A DNA stretch of 64,000 nt from Polaromonas sp. JS666 (GCF_000013865.1 NC_007948.1:3410001-3474000), one strand, 5' to 3'; numbered from the stretch's first letter, positions 39,681 through 49,143 are shown. A program made the numbers and translations. Notes: generated from the sequence alone by a model not told the origin.

Positions 39681-39757
39681 AGGGATTCCAGATCATTTGC
39701 GCCGCCAGTCCGCATATTCAGGGACTAGCGGCTACAAAATCAATAGCAGTTAAAAGA

Positions 39758-41881
39758 TTAACCCCGGTCCTGATCCTGATTTTGGGCAGGACGGTCCAGC
39801 AAGGCCTTCATCGACAGCTTGACGCGACCTTTTTCATCGGTCTCCAGAACCTTGACCTTGACGATCTGGCCTTCGCTCAGGTAGTCGGTGACCTTCTCGA
39901 CACGCTCGTGGGCGATCTGGCTGATGTGCAGCAGGCCGTCCTTGCCGGGCAGCAGGTTGACCAGTGCACCGAAGTCCAGGATCTTGGTGATGGCGCCTTC
40001 GTAGACCTTGCCGATTTCGACTTCCGCGGTGATCTCGGCGATGCGGCGCTTGGCCTCGTCGGCCTTGGCGCTGTCGTTCGACGCGATGGTGATCGTGCCA
40101 TCTTCCTCGATGTTGATCTGCGTGCCGGTTTCTTCGGTCAGCGCACGGATGACGGCGCCGCCCTTGCCGATCACGTCACGGATCTTCTCGGGATTGATCT
40201 TCATCACGTAGAGGCGCGGCGCGAAGTCAGACACCTCGGCCTTGGCTTCACCCATGGCTTCCTGCATCTTGCCCAGGATGTGCATGCGGGCTTCCTTGGC
40301 CTGGGCCAGCGCAACCTGCATGATCTCTTTCGTGATGCCCTGGATCTTGATGTCCATCTGCAGCGCGGTGATACCGAAGGTGGTACCGGCCACTTTGAAG
40401 TCCATGTCGCCCAGATGATCTTCGTCACCCAGGATGTCGGTCAGCACGGCGAAACGGTTTTCTTCCTTGATCAGGCCCATGGCGATACCAGCCACGTGCG
40501 CTTTCATCGGAACGCCGGCGTCCATCAGCGACAGGCAGCCGCCGCAGACCGAAGCCATCGACGAGGAGCCGTTGGATTCGGTGATTTCAGACACCACGCG
40601 CATGGTGTATGGGAATTCTTCTTTTGTGGGCAGCACGGCAATCAGGGCGCGCTTGGCCAGACGGCCGTGGCCGATCTCGCGGCGTTTCGGGCTGCCGACA
40701 CGGCCGGTTTCGCCGGTGGCGAACGGAGGCATGTTGTAGTGCAGCATGAAGCGGTCTTCGTAGTCGCCCGACAGTGCGTCGATGCGCTGCGCGTCGCGCT
40801 CGGTGCCCAGCGTGGTGACGACCAGCGCCTGGGTTTCGCCGCGCGTGAACAGGGCCGAGCCGTGGGTGCGGGGCAGCACGCTGTTGCGGATTTCAATGGC
40901 ACGCACGGTTCGCGTGTCGCGGCCGTCAATGCGTGGCTCGCCGGCCAGGATCTGGCTGCGGACGATTTTGGCTTCGATGTCGAACAGCATGCCTTCAACG
41001 GTCACGCCGTCAAATGCCACGCCGTCCGCCTTCAGGGCGGCCATCACGTCGGCATAAGCCACGCGGCAAGCCTGGGTGCGCGCCTGCTTGCTGCGGATCT
41101 GGTAAGCGGCCTGCAGCTTGGCGCCGGCCAGTTCGTTGACCTTTGCAATCAGCGGCTCGTCTTTCGCCGGCGCCTGCCAGTCCCAGACCGGCTTGCCGGC
41201 GTCGCGCACGAGTTCGTGAATTGCGTTGATGGCGATGTTGGCCTGTTCGTGACCAAACACCACGGCGCCGAGCATGATTTCTTCAGACAGCTGCTGGGCT
41301 TCGGACTCGACCATCAGCACGGCGGCTTCGGTGCCGGCCACGACCAGATCCATCTTCGAATCTTTCAGCTGGGTCTTGCCGGGATTCAACACATACTGGC
41401 CGTCGACGTAGGCCACGCGGGCGGCGCCAATCGGGCCGTTGAACGGAATGCCGGAAATCGACAGGGCGGCGCTCGATGCGATCAGCGCGGGAATGTCGCC
41501 CTCGACTTCAGGGTTCAGCGACAACACATGGATCACGACCTGCACTTCGTTGAAGAAGCCTTCGGGGAAGAGCGGACGAATCGGACGGTCGATCAGGCGC
41601 GACGTCAGCGTTTCAAATTCGCTGGGGCGGCCTTCACGCTTGAAAAAGCTGCCAGGAATGCGGCCGGCTGCGTAGGTTTTCTCGAGGTAATCGACCGTCA
41701 GGGGGAAAAAGTCCTGGCCGGGCTTGGCATCGGTCTTGGCAACCACGGTGGCCAGCACCACGGTGCCGTCCATGTCGACAACCACGGCACCGCTGGCCTG
41801 GCGCGCGACTTCACCGGTTTCCATCGTGACCTTGTGCTGGCCCCACTGGAAGGATTTGGTAACTTTATTAAAAATGCTCAT
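39758..41881 (-). CDS. pnp: Polyribonucleotide nucleotidyltransferase
   Basis: 707 residues. Two RNase PH domains (about 10-140 and 320-540), a linker helix domain, KH domain with [15 protein letters not shown], and S1 domain with [20 protein letters not shown]. Phosphorolytic 3'-5' exoribonuclease of the RNA degradosome. A structured leader precedes it, in the usual rpsO-pnp order. Confidence 0.97.
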   Translation of the reverse strand: MSIFNKVTKSFQWGQHKVTMETGEVARQASGAVVVDMDGTVVLATVVAKTDAKPGQDFFPLTVDYLEKTYAAGRIPGSFFKREGRPSEFETLTSRLIDRPIRPLFPEGFFNEVQVVIHVLSLNPEVEGDIPALIASSAALSISGIPFNGPIGAARVAYVDGQYVLNPGKTQLKDSKMDLVVAGTEAAVLMVESEAQQLSEEIMLGAVVFGHEQANIAINAIHELVRDAGKPVWDWQAPAKDEPLIAKVNELAGAKLQAAYQIRSKQARTQACRVAYADVMAALKADGVAFDGVTVEGMLFDIEAKIVRSQILAGEPRIDGRDTRTVRAIEIRNSVLPRTHGSALFTRGETQALVVTTLGTERDAQRIDALSGDYEDRFMLHYNMPPFATGETGRVGSPKRREIGHGRLAKRALIAVLPTKEEFPYTMRVVSEITESNGSSSMASVCGGCLSLMDAGVPMKAHVAGIAMGLIKEENRFAVLTDILGDEDHLGDMDFKVAGTTFGITALQMDIKIQGITKEIMQVALAQAKEARMHILGKMQEAMGEAKAEVSDFAPRLYVMKINPEKIRDVIGKGGAVIRALTEETGTQINIEEDGTITIASNDSAKADEAKRRIAEITAEVEIGKVYEGAITKILDFGALVNLLPGKDGLLHISQIAHERVEKVTDYLSEGQIVKVKVLETDEKGRVKLSMKALLDRPAQNQDQDRG

Positions 41882-41952
41882 GTTATTGCTCCACTAGATC
41901 CGGGTGCATGAGGCTGCACCCTGGGGCCCGGAGCGGGGCTGGCTGAACACGA

Positions 41953-42010
41953 TGCCATTCCACAAAACGCCTGAATCACGGGGTGATGAGGACTTTTCTT
42001 GTGGAATGAC
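41953..42010 (-). ncRNA. Structured pnp leader stem-loop
   Basis: GCCATTCCACAA (41953-41964) and TTGTGGAATGAC (41999-42010) pair over 12 positions with one wobble. The loop contains a nested ATCAC-GGG-GTGAT hairpin. It lies 70-130 bases upstream of the pnp start. In E. coli the pnp leader forms a long duplex cut by RNase III as part of PNPase autoregulation; the same is inferred here. Confidence 0.6.
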
Positions 42011-42043
42011 ACAGCGCGTGCTCGTTTTGCCTTGCTCCGAAGT

Positions 42044-42080
42044 AAAAAGCGCCTGAGCTAGGTGAACTAACTCAGGCGCT
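42044..42080 (-). terminator. Rho-independent terminator after rpsO
   Basis: On the minus strand AGCGCCTGAG and CTCAGGCGCT form a perfect 10-bp stem with an 11-base loop, followed by TTTTTAC. It begins about 18 bases after the rpsO stop. Partial readthrough into pnp is likely, as in other bacteria. Confidence 0.88.
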
Positions 42081-42098
42081 CTCAAATCGTTTTACCGC

Positions 42099-42365
42099 TT
42101 ATTTGCGCAGGCCAAGCTTGGCGATCAGCGCGGTATAACGGTCAGCATCTTTGGACTTCAGGTAGTCCAGCAGCTTGCGGCGGCGGCTCACCATGCGCAG
42201 CAAGCCGCGGCGACCATGGTGGTCTTTGGCGTTGGCCTTGAAATGGGGGGTCAGCTCGTTGATGCGGCCGGTCAGCAGTGCGACCTGGACTTCAGGACTG
42301 CCGGTGTCGTTGGCAGCGCGTGCGTTGGCCTTGACGATCTCGGCCTTGATTGATTTCTCGATCAT
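42099..42365 (-). CDS. rpsO: 30S ribosomal protein S15
   Basis: 88 residues, standard length: [40 protein letters not shown]. Binds 16S rRNA centrally and helps join subunits. A long leader (about 115 bases from the predicted +1) may hold an S15 autoregulatory structure; none was identified with confidence. Confidence 0.98.
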   Translation of the reverse strand: MIEKSIKAEIVKANARAANDTGSPEVQVALLTGRINELTPHFKANAKDHHGRRGLLRMVSRRRKLLDYLKSKDADRYTALIAKLGLRK

Positions 42366-42487
42366 GATTTTCCTCTTGCAACCTGTGCACTTGCGAGCGA
42401 AGCAGCGTTCCCGACATGGGAGTTGACCGCTTTCGTCGTGTTCTGGCGGGCCGCCCGAAAAGGGCGAGCCACTGCGCAGAGCCTTGG

Positions 42488-42493
42488 ATTATA
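42488..42493 (-). promoter_or_regulatory. rpsO: -10 element of probable rpsO promoter
   Basis: A perfect TATAAT on the minus strand, about 125 bases upstream of rpsO. It overlaps the stop codon of the preceding aminotransferase gene. The -35 region is poor, but TGGGC directly upstream may act as an extended -10. Confidence 0.5.
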
Positions 42494-43676
42494 GCCCAAG
42501 CCAGCGCCGCAGACGATCCACCCCCTGCCCCAGCCTGGCCACGTCCTGGCTGGCAAAACACCAGCGCAGCCAGCCCTGGGCTTCGGGCGCCGGGTTGACC
42601 ATGAAGGCATTGCCTGGCGCCAGGCCCAGCCCGGCCTCGACCACCAGCCGCTTGGCCGTGGCCAGCGAGTCATTGAACCCCGCCTGCCCCTCCAGCCTGA
42701 AAAAGGCATACATCCCGCCCTTGGCCGGCGCCACCTGCACGCCGGGCACAGCCTGCAGCAGGGGAACCAGCGTGTCGCGGCAGGTTTTCAGGTGCGCCAC
42801 CACGCGGGGCGTGATGTCCGCCGTGCGCTCGATCGCCACCAGCCCGGCCCGCTGGATAAATACCGGAGCGCAGGAGGTATTGAACTCCACCAGCTTGCCC
42901 ATGTGCGGCGTCATGGCAGGCGGCATCACCAGCCAGCCCAGGCGCCAGCCTGTCATGAGAAAGCTCTTCGAAAAGCTGTGGACGACGACGAGACGGTCCT
43001 CCGGGGCGGCAATATCCAGAAAGCTGGGGGCACAACCGTTCGGTGTGGCTTCGAAATACAGCCGCTCATAGACCTCGTCGGCCAGAATCCAGGTGCCGGT
43101 ACGCCGGCAGTGCGCCAGAAGCGCCTCCTGCTCGGCGCGCGTCAGCGTCCAGCCGGTCGGGTTGTTGGGGGCATTCACGATCAGCAGCTTGGTTGCGGGC
43201 GTGATGGCCGCCAGCAGTTCCGCCATGTCGAGCTGCCATTGCCCCGCTACCGGCTTGAGGCTGACGCACTTCACACGGGCGCCCAGGATGGCCGGTTGCG
43301 CCGTCAGGTTGGGCCAGACCGGCGTCACGGCCACCACCTCGTCGCCGGCATCCACCAGCGCCTGCACGGCCAGCATGAGCGCATTCACGCCGCCCGACGT
43401 GACGGCGATGCGCTCAACACCTATGGGAGCGGCGCCCGGGCAGCGCAGCGCGGTGGCGTAGCGGGCAATGGCTTCCCGCAACTCGGGCAGGCCCAGGTTG
43501 TGGGCGTAGAAAGTTTCGCCCTGCTGCAGCGAAGCCATCGCGGCGTCGCGGATGAAAGCGGGCGTGACCTCATCGCTCTCGCCAAACCAGAACTTGAGCA
43601 CGTCGGTGCGGCCCATGCCGGCGTTAGCCACCTGGCGGATCATCGACTCTTCAAGATTCACTACTGCCTGTCTCAT
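42489..43676 (-). CDS. Class I/II pyridoxal-phosphate aminotransferase
   Basis: 395 residues, AspC/AAT-I fold. The PLP lysine is in VVHSFSKSFLMTGWRLGW; NAPNNPTGW binds the cofactor and the C-terminal FFRLEG and MVNPAP carry the usual arginine region in modified form. N-terminal FWFGESDEVTP is typical of the broad branch that includes arginine-pyruvate and aspartate aminotransferases. Substrate unknown. First gene before rpsO on this strand. Confidence 0.9.
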   Translation of the reverse strand: MRQAVVNLEESMIRQVANAGMGRTDVLKFWFGESDEVTPAFIRDAAMASLQQGETFYAHNLGLPELREAIARYATALRCPGAAPIGVERIAVTSGGVNALMLAVQALVDAGDEVVAVTPVWPNLTAQPAILGARVKCVSLKPVAGQWQLDMAELLAAITPATKLLIVNAPNNPTGWTLTRAEQEALLAHCRRTGTWILADEVYERLYFEATPNGCAPSFLDIAAPEDRLVVVHSFSKSFLMTGWRLGWLVMPPAMTPHMGKLVEFNTSCAPVFIQRAGLVAIERTADITPRVVAHLKTCRDTLVPLLQAVPGVQVAPAKGGMYAFFRLEGQAGFNDSLATAKRLVVEAGLGLAPGNAFMVNPAPEAQGWLRWCFASQDVARLGQGVDRLRRWLGL

Positions 43677-43752
43677 GCTTGCCCTTTAATTCAATGGATG
43701 GACCTGTTGCGCCGGCTCACCGGACGGGGGAACGGGGATGGGGGCGACTGGA

Positions 43753-45018
43753 TCAGGGCCGCACCATCTTGCAGCTGTGCGGCTGCTCGGCCCGCTCGGG
43801 CGCGATGGTCTTGATAACACGAAAACCGTAACCCGACCCCTCGACGTCAAATTTGACACCGGGTGCGCCCTGCTTACCCATCATCGCCACCAACAGCGGC
43901 TGCTGGAACTGGTGGTCGGCCGCACGCATCGCGCCCTTGTGACCTGACACAGCCACGGCGGCCCGCTCAAGCTGTGCAGCCACGGCGCCCGACTCCGTCG
44001 AGCCAGCCCTTTCAAGACCCTGGGCAAACGCCTCCATCATCAGCTGCATGCGCATGTGCACATAGTCATCCTGCGGCCTGGGAAAGCGCTGGCGAAACGC
44101 CTGGTAGAAAATCTCGGACGCATCGCCGGGTTCGTTGGGAAACCAGTCCGCCACCGCAATCACCTTGCCCACGCCGGCATCGCCCAGCGCCGCCGGCACG
44201 CCCAGCGCATTGCCATAGAAGGTATAGAACTTGCCCTCATAACCCACTTCCTTCGCGGCCTTGATGAGCAGTGTCAGGTCATTGCCCCAGTTCCCGGTCA
44301 GCACCGCCTGCGCGCCGCTGGCCTTGATTTTCACGGCGTAAGGAATGAAGTCCTTCACCCGCCCCAGCGCATGCAACTCGTCCCCGACGATCTGCACATC
44401 GGGACGCTGCGCGCCAAGCTGCTTGCGGGCCTCACGCAGCACCGCCTGGCCAAAGCTGTAGTCCTGGCCGATCAGGTAGACGCTTTTGACCGCCTTGTCA
44501 TCCTTGAGCACATCCATCAGGGCCGCCATGCGCATGTCGGCGTGGGCATCAAAACGGAAATGCCAGTAGCTGCACTTTTCGTTCGTCAGGATGGGATCGA
44601 CCGCCGAATAGTTCAGGAACAGCACGCGCTTGCCCGGCTCACGCTCGTTGTGCTTGTTGATGGCATCAATCAGCGTTGCCGCTATGGCCGACGAATTGCC
44701 CTGCGCGATCACCGTCACGCCGTCATCGATGGCCGAACGCAACGCCGCCAGGGCCTCCTCGTTCTGCCCCTTGTTGTCGTAGCGCTCGACCGCCAGGTTG
44801 CGCGCACCGCCGGGCAGCTTGACGCCGCCGCGCGCATTGACGCGCTCGGTAGCCCAGACCAGGTTGCGGAACACCGCTTCACCGGTGTTGGCGAAGGGCC
44901 CGGAGAGGCTCTCGATGAGCGCGATCCGCACCGGCGGCTGGACAGCCGGCTGCGCCTGGGCGGCCAATGCAGTGCCCAGACATAGGGCCAGCGCGACGCG
45001 TCTCAAGAGTTTTTGCAT
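43753..45018 (-). CDS. ABC transporter substrate-binding protein, Leu/Ile/Val-type
   Basis: 421 residues from ATG 45018 (ATG 45030 and 45063 are alternatives). Signal peptide MQKLLRRVALALCLGTALAAQAQ, then the Peripla_BP_6 fold beginning VRIALIESLSGPFANTGEAV. Likely binds an amino acid or a related small molecule in the periplasm. No transporter membrane or ATPase genes adjoin, so it is an orphan receptor or works with a distant transporter. Divergent from the heat-shock gene. Confidence 0.88.
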   Translation of the reverse strand: MQKLLRRVALALCLGTALAAQAQPAVQPPVRIALIESLSGPFANTGEAVFRNLVWATERVNARGGVKLPGGARNLAVERYDNKGQNEEALAALRSAIDDGVTVIAQGNSSAIAATLIDAINKHNEREPGKRVLFLNYSAVDPILTNEKCSYWHFRFDAHADMRMAALMDVLKDDKAVKSVYLIGQDYSFGQAVLREARKQLGAQRPDVQIVGDELHALGRVKDFIPYAVKIKASGAQAVLTGNWGNDLTLLIKAAKEVGYEGKFYTFYGNALGVPAALGDAGVGKVIAVADWFPNEPGDASEIFYQAFRQRFPRPQDDYVHMRMQLMMEAFAQGLERAGSTESGAVAAQLERAAVAVSGHKGAMRAADHQFQQPLLVAMMGKQGAPGVKFDVEGSGYGFRVIKTIAPERAEQPHSCKMVRP

Positions 45019-45145
45019 GAATAAATACATCCCGGTTTTCGCTTGAATAAATCGTCCGTACACCTAATTGATGAGCATGCGGCAATCATGGTGAACGCCG
45101 CGCAGTGTAAGGGGAAACCTCCCCCCGTCGATCAAAGGAACCCGC

Positions 45146-45547
45146 ATGTTTTACTCCGTCGCTACCCGTCCCGCCCGCAGCTTCCAGCGCAGCTACCCGC
45201 CCGTCGCCAGCAACGGCGCATTGGAGAAATTCCTCAATGACACCTTCTCGTCGCTGCCGGATGCAGGTGCGGCCAAAGCCGCCACCGTGGAAGACCTGGA
45301 GAAAAGCTATACGCTGCAGCTCGACGTTCCGGGCCTGGCCAAAGATCAGCTGGACATTGGCATTGAAGGCGATGTGGTGCGCGTGGCGAGCAAGGCTGAG
45401 GCCGCCCGCAGCGTCAAGGCGGCCTGGCGCTTTCCCCTTGAAATTGACGTTGCCAACAGCAGCGCAAAACTTGAAAACGGTGTGCTGACGCTGACGCTGG
45501 GCAAAAAAATCCCAGTCAGCAACGTCACCCGCCTCGACATACAGTAA
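45146..45547 (+). CDS. Small heat shock protein, Hsp20 family
   Basis: 133 residues. Alpha-crystallin domain from about residue 48: YTLQLDVPGLAKDQLDIGIE, WRFPLEIDVANSSAKLENGV and the strand LTLTLGKK. It lacks the C-terminal IXI motif in its usual form (IPVSNVTRLDIQ). ATP-independent holdase chaperone. Start ATG 45146 after AAAGGAA. Confidence 0.92.
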   Translation: MFYSVATRPARSFQRSYPPVASNGALEKFLNDTFSSLPDAGAAKAATVEDLEKSYTLQLDVPGLAKDQLDIGIEGDVVRVASKAEAARSVKAAWRFPLEIDVANSSAKLENGVLTLTLGKKIPVSNVTRLDIQ

Positions 45548-45618
45548 TCCCTGATCAGGACCGAGTATTCGCTGGAATGTTCGCCGGCGGTCCCCACGAG
45601 GGGCGGGAAGTTATGCCA

Positions 45619-45710
45619 GCCAGGGCCGCGGAACCGGCTTTGCCGGGCCGCAGGCGCAGCGGCCCCCTCGGGGGGCAGGGAGCTACGCGGAGCGAGCGAC
45701 CGTGGGGGTC
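45619..45710 (-). repeat. GC-rich 3'-UTR repeat, copy F, entering tsaD
   Basis: Full copy with CAGGGCCGCGGAACCGGCTT, GCCGCAGGCGCAGCGGCCCC and the near end GCGGAGCGAGCGACCGTGGG. Its last 28 bases (45683-45710) are the 3' end of tsaD and supply its stop codon. Confidence 0.88.
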
Positions 45711-46726
45711 AAACTCCAGCGCGGCTTCACGTCAAAGGTGTAGCCGCGCTGCAGCGTTTCCAGGCCGGCCTGCAGGCGCATGCCGGCGGCCAGCGCGATC
45801 ATCGCGCCGTTGTCCGTGCACAGGTGCAGCTCCGGGTAATGCACGCGGATGCCGCGTTGCTGGCAGGCCGCATTCAGCTGGCTGCGCAGCAGGGCATTGG
45901 CCCCCACGCCGCCCGCAACGACGAGTCGCTTCAGGCCGGTTTGCGCCATGGCGGCCAGCGATTTCTTGACCAGTACATCCACGATGGCCGCCTGGGTGGC
46001 CGCAGCCAGATCCGCTTTGCGGTTTTCCAGTTCAGGACCCAGTTTTTTGGCTTGGGTCAGCACCGCGGTTTTCAGCCCCGCGAACGAAAAATCGAGGTCT
46101 CCGCTGTGCAGCAAGGGTCGGGGCAATTTGAAGGCGGTGCCATCGCCCTGCCGTGCCAGGTCAGCCAGATGCGGCCCCCCGGGATAGGGCAAACCCATCA
46201 GCTTTGCCGACTTGTCAAAGGCCTCGCCCGCCGCGTCATCGATGGTTTCTCCCAGCAGCTCGTAACTGCCGACACGGTCCACCCGCATCAGTTGGGTGTG
46301 CCCGCCGGAAACCAGCAGGGCCACAAACGGAAACACCGGCGGATCGGCACTCAGGAACGGCGACAGCAAATGCCCCTCCAGATGGTGCACGCCCATCACC
46401 GGCTTGCCCAGCGCGGCCGCCAGGGCGCAGGCAACGCCGGCGCCCACCAGCAGTGCGCCAGCCAGCCCCGGCCCGCGCGTGTAAGCCACCACATCCACCT
46501 GCGCCAGCGACCGCCCGGCCTGCGCCATGACCTGGCGCGTCAAGGGCAGGACCCGCCGTATGTGGTCACGACTGGCCAGCTCGGGCACCACGCCGCCATA
46601 CGCCTGGTGCATCTGGATCTGGCTGAACAAGGCATGCGAGAGCAGGCGCGGCACCTCGCTGCCGCCGGCATCCACCAGCGCCACACCCGTTTCATCGCAA
46701 CTCGACTCAATTCCAAGGACTAGCAT
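45683..46726 (-). CDS. tsaD: tRNA N6-adenosine threonylcarbamoyltransferase TsaD
   Basis: 347 residues. N-terminus [19 protein letters not shown], metal-binding HHLEGH, and [18 protein letters not shown]. Makes t6A37 on ANN-decoding tRNAs with TsaB/TsaE. The last eight or nine residues (LTPTVARSA) are encoded by the intergenic repeat, so the native C-terminus has been replaced or extended. Confidence 0.96.
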   Translation of the reverse strand: MLVLGIESSCDETGVALVDAGGSEVPRLLSHALFSQIQMHQAYGGVVPELASRDHIRRVLPLTRQVMAQAGRSLAQVDVVAYTRGPGLAGALLVGAGVACALAAALGKPVMGVHHLEGHLLSPFLSADPPVFPFVALLVSGGHTQLMRVDRVGSYELLGETIDDAAGEAFDKSAKLMGLPYPGGPHLADLARQGDGTAFKLPRPLLHSGDLDFSFAGLKTAVLTQAKKLGPELENRKADLAAATQAAIVDVLVKKSLAAMAQTGLKRLVVAGGVGANALLRSQLNAACQQRGIRVHYPELHLCTDNGAMIALAAGMRLQAGLETLQRGYTFDVKPRWSLTPTVARSA

Positions 46727-46810
46727 CGCCCCAAGTGTAAGGTTGAGCGCTTTCCCGGGCCTGGAGAAGGACCTTCCTGTCGCGAAAACGGGAACAGCCG
46801 GCCCGCAATC

Positions 46811-46825
46811 TGGCGCGAATCTTGC
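46811..46825 (+). promoter_or_regulatory. Sigma-54 promoter of nasT
   Basis: TGGCGC-N5-TTGC, spacing exact for the -24/-12 boxes, with one mismatch from TGGCAC. The predicted +1 (about 46837) is at the nasT start codon, implying a nearly leaderless mRNA. Confidence 0.6.
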
Positions 46826-46837
46826 ACGTCACAGGAC

Positions 46838-47470
46838 ATGTCATCGCCCCAATCCCTGCGTCTTGTTGTGATCGCGCCGGATTTGTCCACATCCGACGCA
46901 GCAGATGAGGTCGCCCTGGCGCTGATCGAACGCTCACGCCAGTTGCGTATTGGCTTGCTCGAAAACGGTTACAACATCGTGGCTGTGTTGCCGGCTGACG
47001 CCTTTCTCCACGAGCGGTTGGCCCAGCTGCAGCCTGACATGATCATTGTGGACGCCGAGAGCGAGGCCCGCGACTCACTGGAACATGTGGTCATGGCCAC
47101 CCGCGACGAGCGGCGCCCCATTGTGCTGTTCACCAACGACAACGACACCACACATGTGAAAGACGCCGTGGCTGCGGGCGTGTCCGCCTATATCGTGGCG
47201 GGCCTCTCACCCGACCGGATACGCCCCATTCTGGACGTCGCCATGGCGCGTTTTGAATACGAACAGAACCTCAGGCGCGAGTTGGCACATGCCAAAACCG
47301 AGCTGCAGGACCGCAAGGTCATCGACCGGGCGAAAGGAATATTGATGCAGCGCCAGGGTCTTTCCGAGCAGGCAGCCTATGAAAAGCTGCGTAAAGCCGC
47401 GATGGATAAGGGCCTGCGCCTTGGCGAAGTGGCGCAGCGCATGCTGGACCTGGCCGAGCTGCTGGGCTGA
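46838..47470 (+). CDS. nasT: Response-regulator ANTAR protein NasT
   Basis: 210 residues. Receiver-like domain (about 8-130) with Asp72 in DMIIVDAESEARD, and a C-terminal ANTAR domain (about 150-205) with DRKVIDRAKGILMQRQGLS. Such proteins bind paired hairpins in leader RNA and prevent transcription termination of nitrate genes. In other bacteria NasT is held by the nitrate sensor NasS; no separate nasS is seen here. The nrtA leader downstream carries the expected RNA target. Confidence 0.9.
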   Translation: MSSPQSLRLVVIAPDLSTSDAADEVALALIERSRQLRIGLLENGYNIVAVLPADAFLHERLAQLQPDMIIVDAESEARDSLEHVVMATRDERRPIVLFTNDNDTTHVKDAVAAGVSAYIVAGLSPDRIRPILDVAMARFEYEQNLRRELAHAKTELQDRKVIDRAKGILMQRQGLSEQAAYEKLRKAAMDKGLRLGEVAQRMLDLAELLG

Positions 47471-47497
47471 CGCGCAGCCAACCCCAAATGGTGCAGC

Positions 47498-47512
47498 GCA
47501 CAAATTAGGTGC
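47498..47512. promoter_or_regulatory. NtrC-like binding site upstream of nrtA
   Basis: GCAC-N7-GTGC (GCACAAATTAGGTGC), the NtrC consensus dyad, about 150 bases upstream of the sigma-54 promoter at 47649, a normal enhancer distance. Confidence 0.6.
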
Positions 47513-47648
47513 GGACCCGTAAAAATGCACCACACACCCTTTCAGCACCCTCCTGCGCTACCAATAACGTAGCGCCCAATGCCGAATTTCAAAGGACCAT
47601 AGAGGCTTTCCTGTTCTCACTTGAAAACCTTGCACAGCACCCAGAAGC

Positions 47649-47663
47649 TGGCACAGGTTTTGC
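47649..47663 (+). promoter_or_regulatory. Sigma-54 promoter of the nrt operon
   Basis: TGGCAC-AGGTT-TTGC matches the -24/-12 consensus exactly. Predicted +1 near 47675, two bases before the first leader hairpin. Confidence 0.8.
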
Positions 47664-47676
47664 TTATTCTTGATCA

Positions 47677-47729
47677 CTGGTCGATGATGACCAGGGTCCA
47701 ACCGCTTCAACGGCGAAGTGTGTTGAACC
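47677..47729 (+). promoter_or_regulatory. ANTAR-type double hairpin in the nrtA leader
   Basis: Hairpin 1 (47677-47694): CTGGTC-GATGAT-GACCAG. Hairpin 2 (47695-47729): stem GGTCCAAC/GTTGAACC with one mismatch plus CGCTTC/GAAGTG, loop AACGGC. Both have hexanucleotide loops. Loop 2 has A at position 1 and G at position 4, as ANTAR targets require; loop 1 has G at both. Confidence 0.75.
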
Positions 47730-47739
47730 CCCAGAACAA

Positions 47740-47798
47740 AGGCGTTCGTACCCCGCATTCACGTTTCCGACGTGATGCCCGGGTCGAGCGCCTTTTTT
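47740..47798 (+). terminator. Attenuator terminator in the nrtA leader
   Basis: A long hairpin: outer stem AGGCGTTCG/CGAGCGCCT (one wobble), then ACCC/GGGT and an inner GCATTCACGT/ACGTGATGC stem, followed by six T. It stands 54 bases before the nrtA start, inside the transcript, so it must be an attenuator rather than a gene end. Confidence 0.85.
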
Positions 47799-47851
47799 GT
47801 TTTCCGAATGTTGTTTTTGCTTTTTTATTTTTATTTTCTGGAGACGCTGAC

Positions 47852-49096
47852 ATGACTGAACTGCTGAAATCTTCATTGACACGCCGCACGGTTCTTCAGG
47901 CCGCCGCAGTAGGTGCCGTCGGCATCAACCCGGCACTGCGCGCCGCCGTGTATGCCCAGGGTTCCGACGCCCCGGAAAAGAAGGAAGTGAAGATCGGCTT
48001 CATCCCGCTGACCGATTGCGCCTCGGTGGTCATGGCCTCGGTACTGGGCATTGACCAGAAATACGGCGTCAAGATCATTCCCACCAAGGAAGCCAGCTGG
48101 GCCGGCGTGCGTGACAAGCTGGTCAACGGCGAGCTCGACTTCGCCCACGTGCTCTACGGCCTGATTTACGGCGTGCACATGGGCACGGCCGGCCCCAAGA
48201 AGGACATGGCCGTTCTGATGACCCTCAACAACAACGGCCAGGCCATCACACTGTCCAAAAAGCTGGCAGACAAGGGTGCCGTCGACGGTGCGGGCCTGGC
48301 CAAGCTGATGGCCAGCGAAAAACGCGAGTACACCTTCGCCCAGACCTTCCCCACCGGCACGCACGCCATGTGGCTGTACTACTGGCTGGCCGCCAACGGC
48401 ATCAATCCGATGAAGGATGCCAAAGTCATCACCGTGCCGCCGCCGCAGATGGTCGCGAACATGCGCGTGGGCAATATGGACGGCTTTTGCGTGGGCGAAC
48501 CCTGGGGCCACCGCGCCATCATGGACGGCATCGGCATCACCGCCGTGACGACGCAGGACATCTGGAAAGATCACCCTGAAAAAGTGCTGGGCACCACGGC
48601 AGAGTTCACCAAAAAATACCCCAACACCACACGGGCTGTGACGGCCGCGATCATCGAAGCCGGCAAATGGATTGACGCCAGCCTGACCAACAAAAACAAG
48701 ATGGCCGAGACCGTAGCCGACAAGGCCTACGTCAACACCAGCGTGGACGCCATCAACCAGCGCATTTTGGGCCGCTACCAGAATGGCATGGGCAAGACCT
48801 GGGATGACCCGAACTACATGAAGTTTTTCAATGACGGCGCGGTCAACTTCCCCTACCTCTCCGACGGCATGTGGTTCCTCACGCAGCACAAGCGCTGGGG
48901 TCTGATCAAGGACCACCCCGACTACCTGGCCGTGGCCAAACAGATCAACCAGATCGACATCTACAAGCAGGCCGCAGCGGCGGCCAAGGTCAGCGTTCCG
49001 AAAGACGTGATGCGCACCAGCAAGCTGATCGACGGCACGGTATGGGACGGCAAGGATCCGAAAAAGTACGCCGATGGCTTCAAGGTCCGCGCCTGA
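47852..49096 (+). CDS. nrtA: Nitrate ABC transporter substrate-binding protein
   Basis: 414 residues. Twin-arginine-like signal LTRRTVLQAAAVGAVG, then the NrtA/CmpA-type fold: KIGFIPLTDCASVVMAS, SWAGVRDKLVNGELDFAH, GTHAMWLYYWLAANG, GNMDGFCVGEPWGHRA. Binds nitrate (or nitrite) in the periplasm and hands it to NrtB. GGAG lies eight bases before ATG 47852. First gene of nrtABD, under sigma-54, NtrC and ANTAR-type control. Confidence 0.93.
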   Translation: MTELLKSSLTRRTVLQAAAVGAVGINPALRAAVYAQGSDAPEKKEVKIGFIPLTDCASVVMASVLGIDQKYGVKIIPTKEASWAGVRDKLVNGELDFAHVLYGLIYGVHMGTAGPKKDMAVLMTLNNNGQAITLSKKLADKGAVDGAGLAKLMASEKREYTFAQTFPTGTHAMWLYYWLAANGINPMKDAKVITVPPPQMVANMRVGNMDGFCVGEPWGHRAIMDGIGITAVTTQDIWKDHPEKVLGTTAEFTKKYPNTTRAVTAAIIEAGKWIDASLTNKNKMAETVADKAYVNTSVDAINQRILGRYQNGMGKTWDDPNYMKFFNDGAVNFPYLSDGMWFLTQHKRWGLIKDHPDYLAVAKQINQIDIYKQAAAAAKVSVPKDVMRTSKLIDGTVWDGKDPKKYADGFKVRA

Positions 49097-49143
49097 AATA
49101 GCCGCCGAGCATTCATCAATATCCCACCAAAGGACGTGACACC

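Noticed and set aside
39782..41911. Open frame of 709 codons on the plus strand
   Set aside because: It lies fully antisense to pnp, whose KH, S1 and PH domains are unmistakable. Long antisense frames are expected in high-GC genes.
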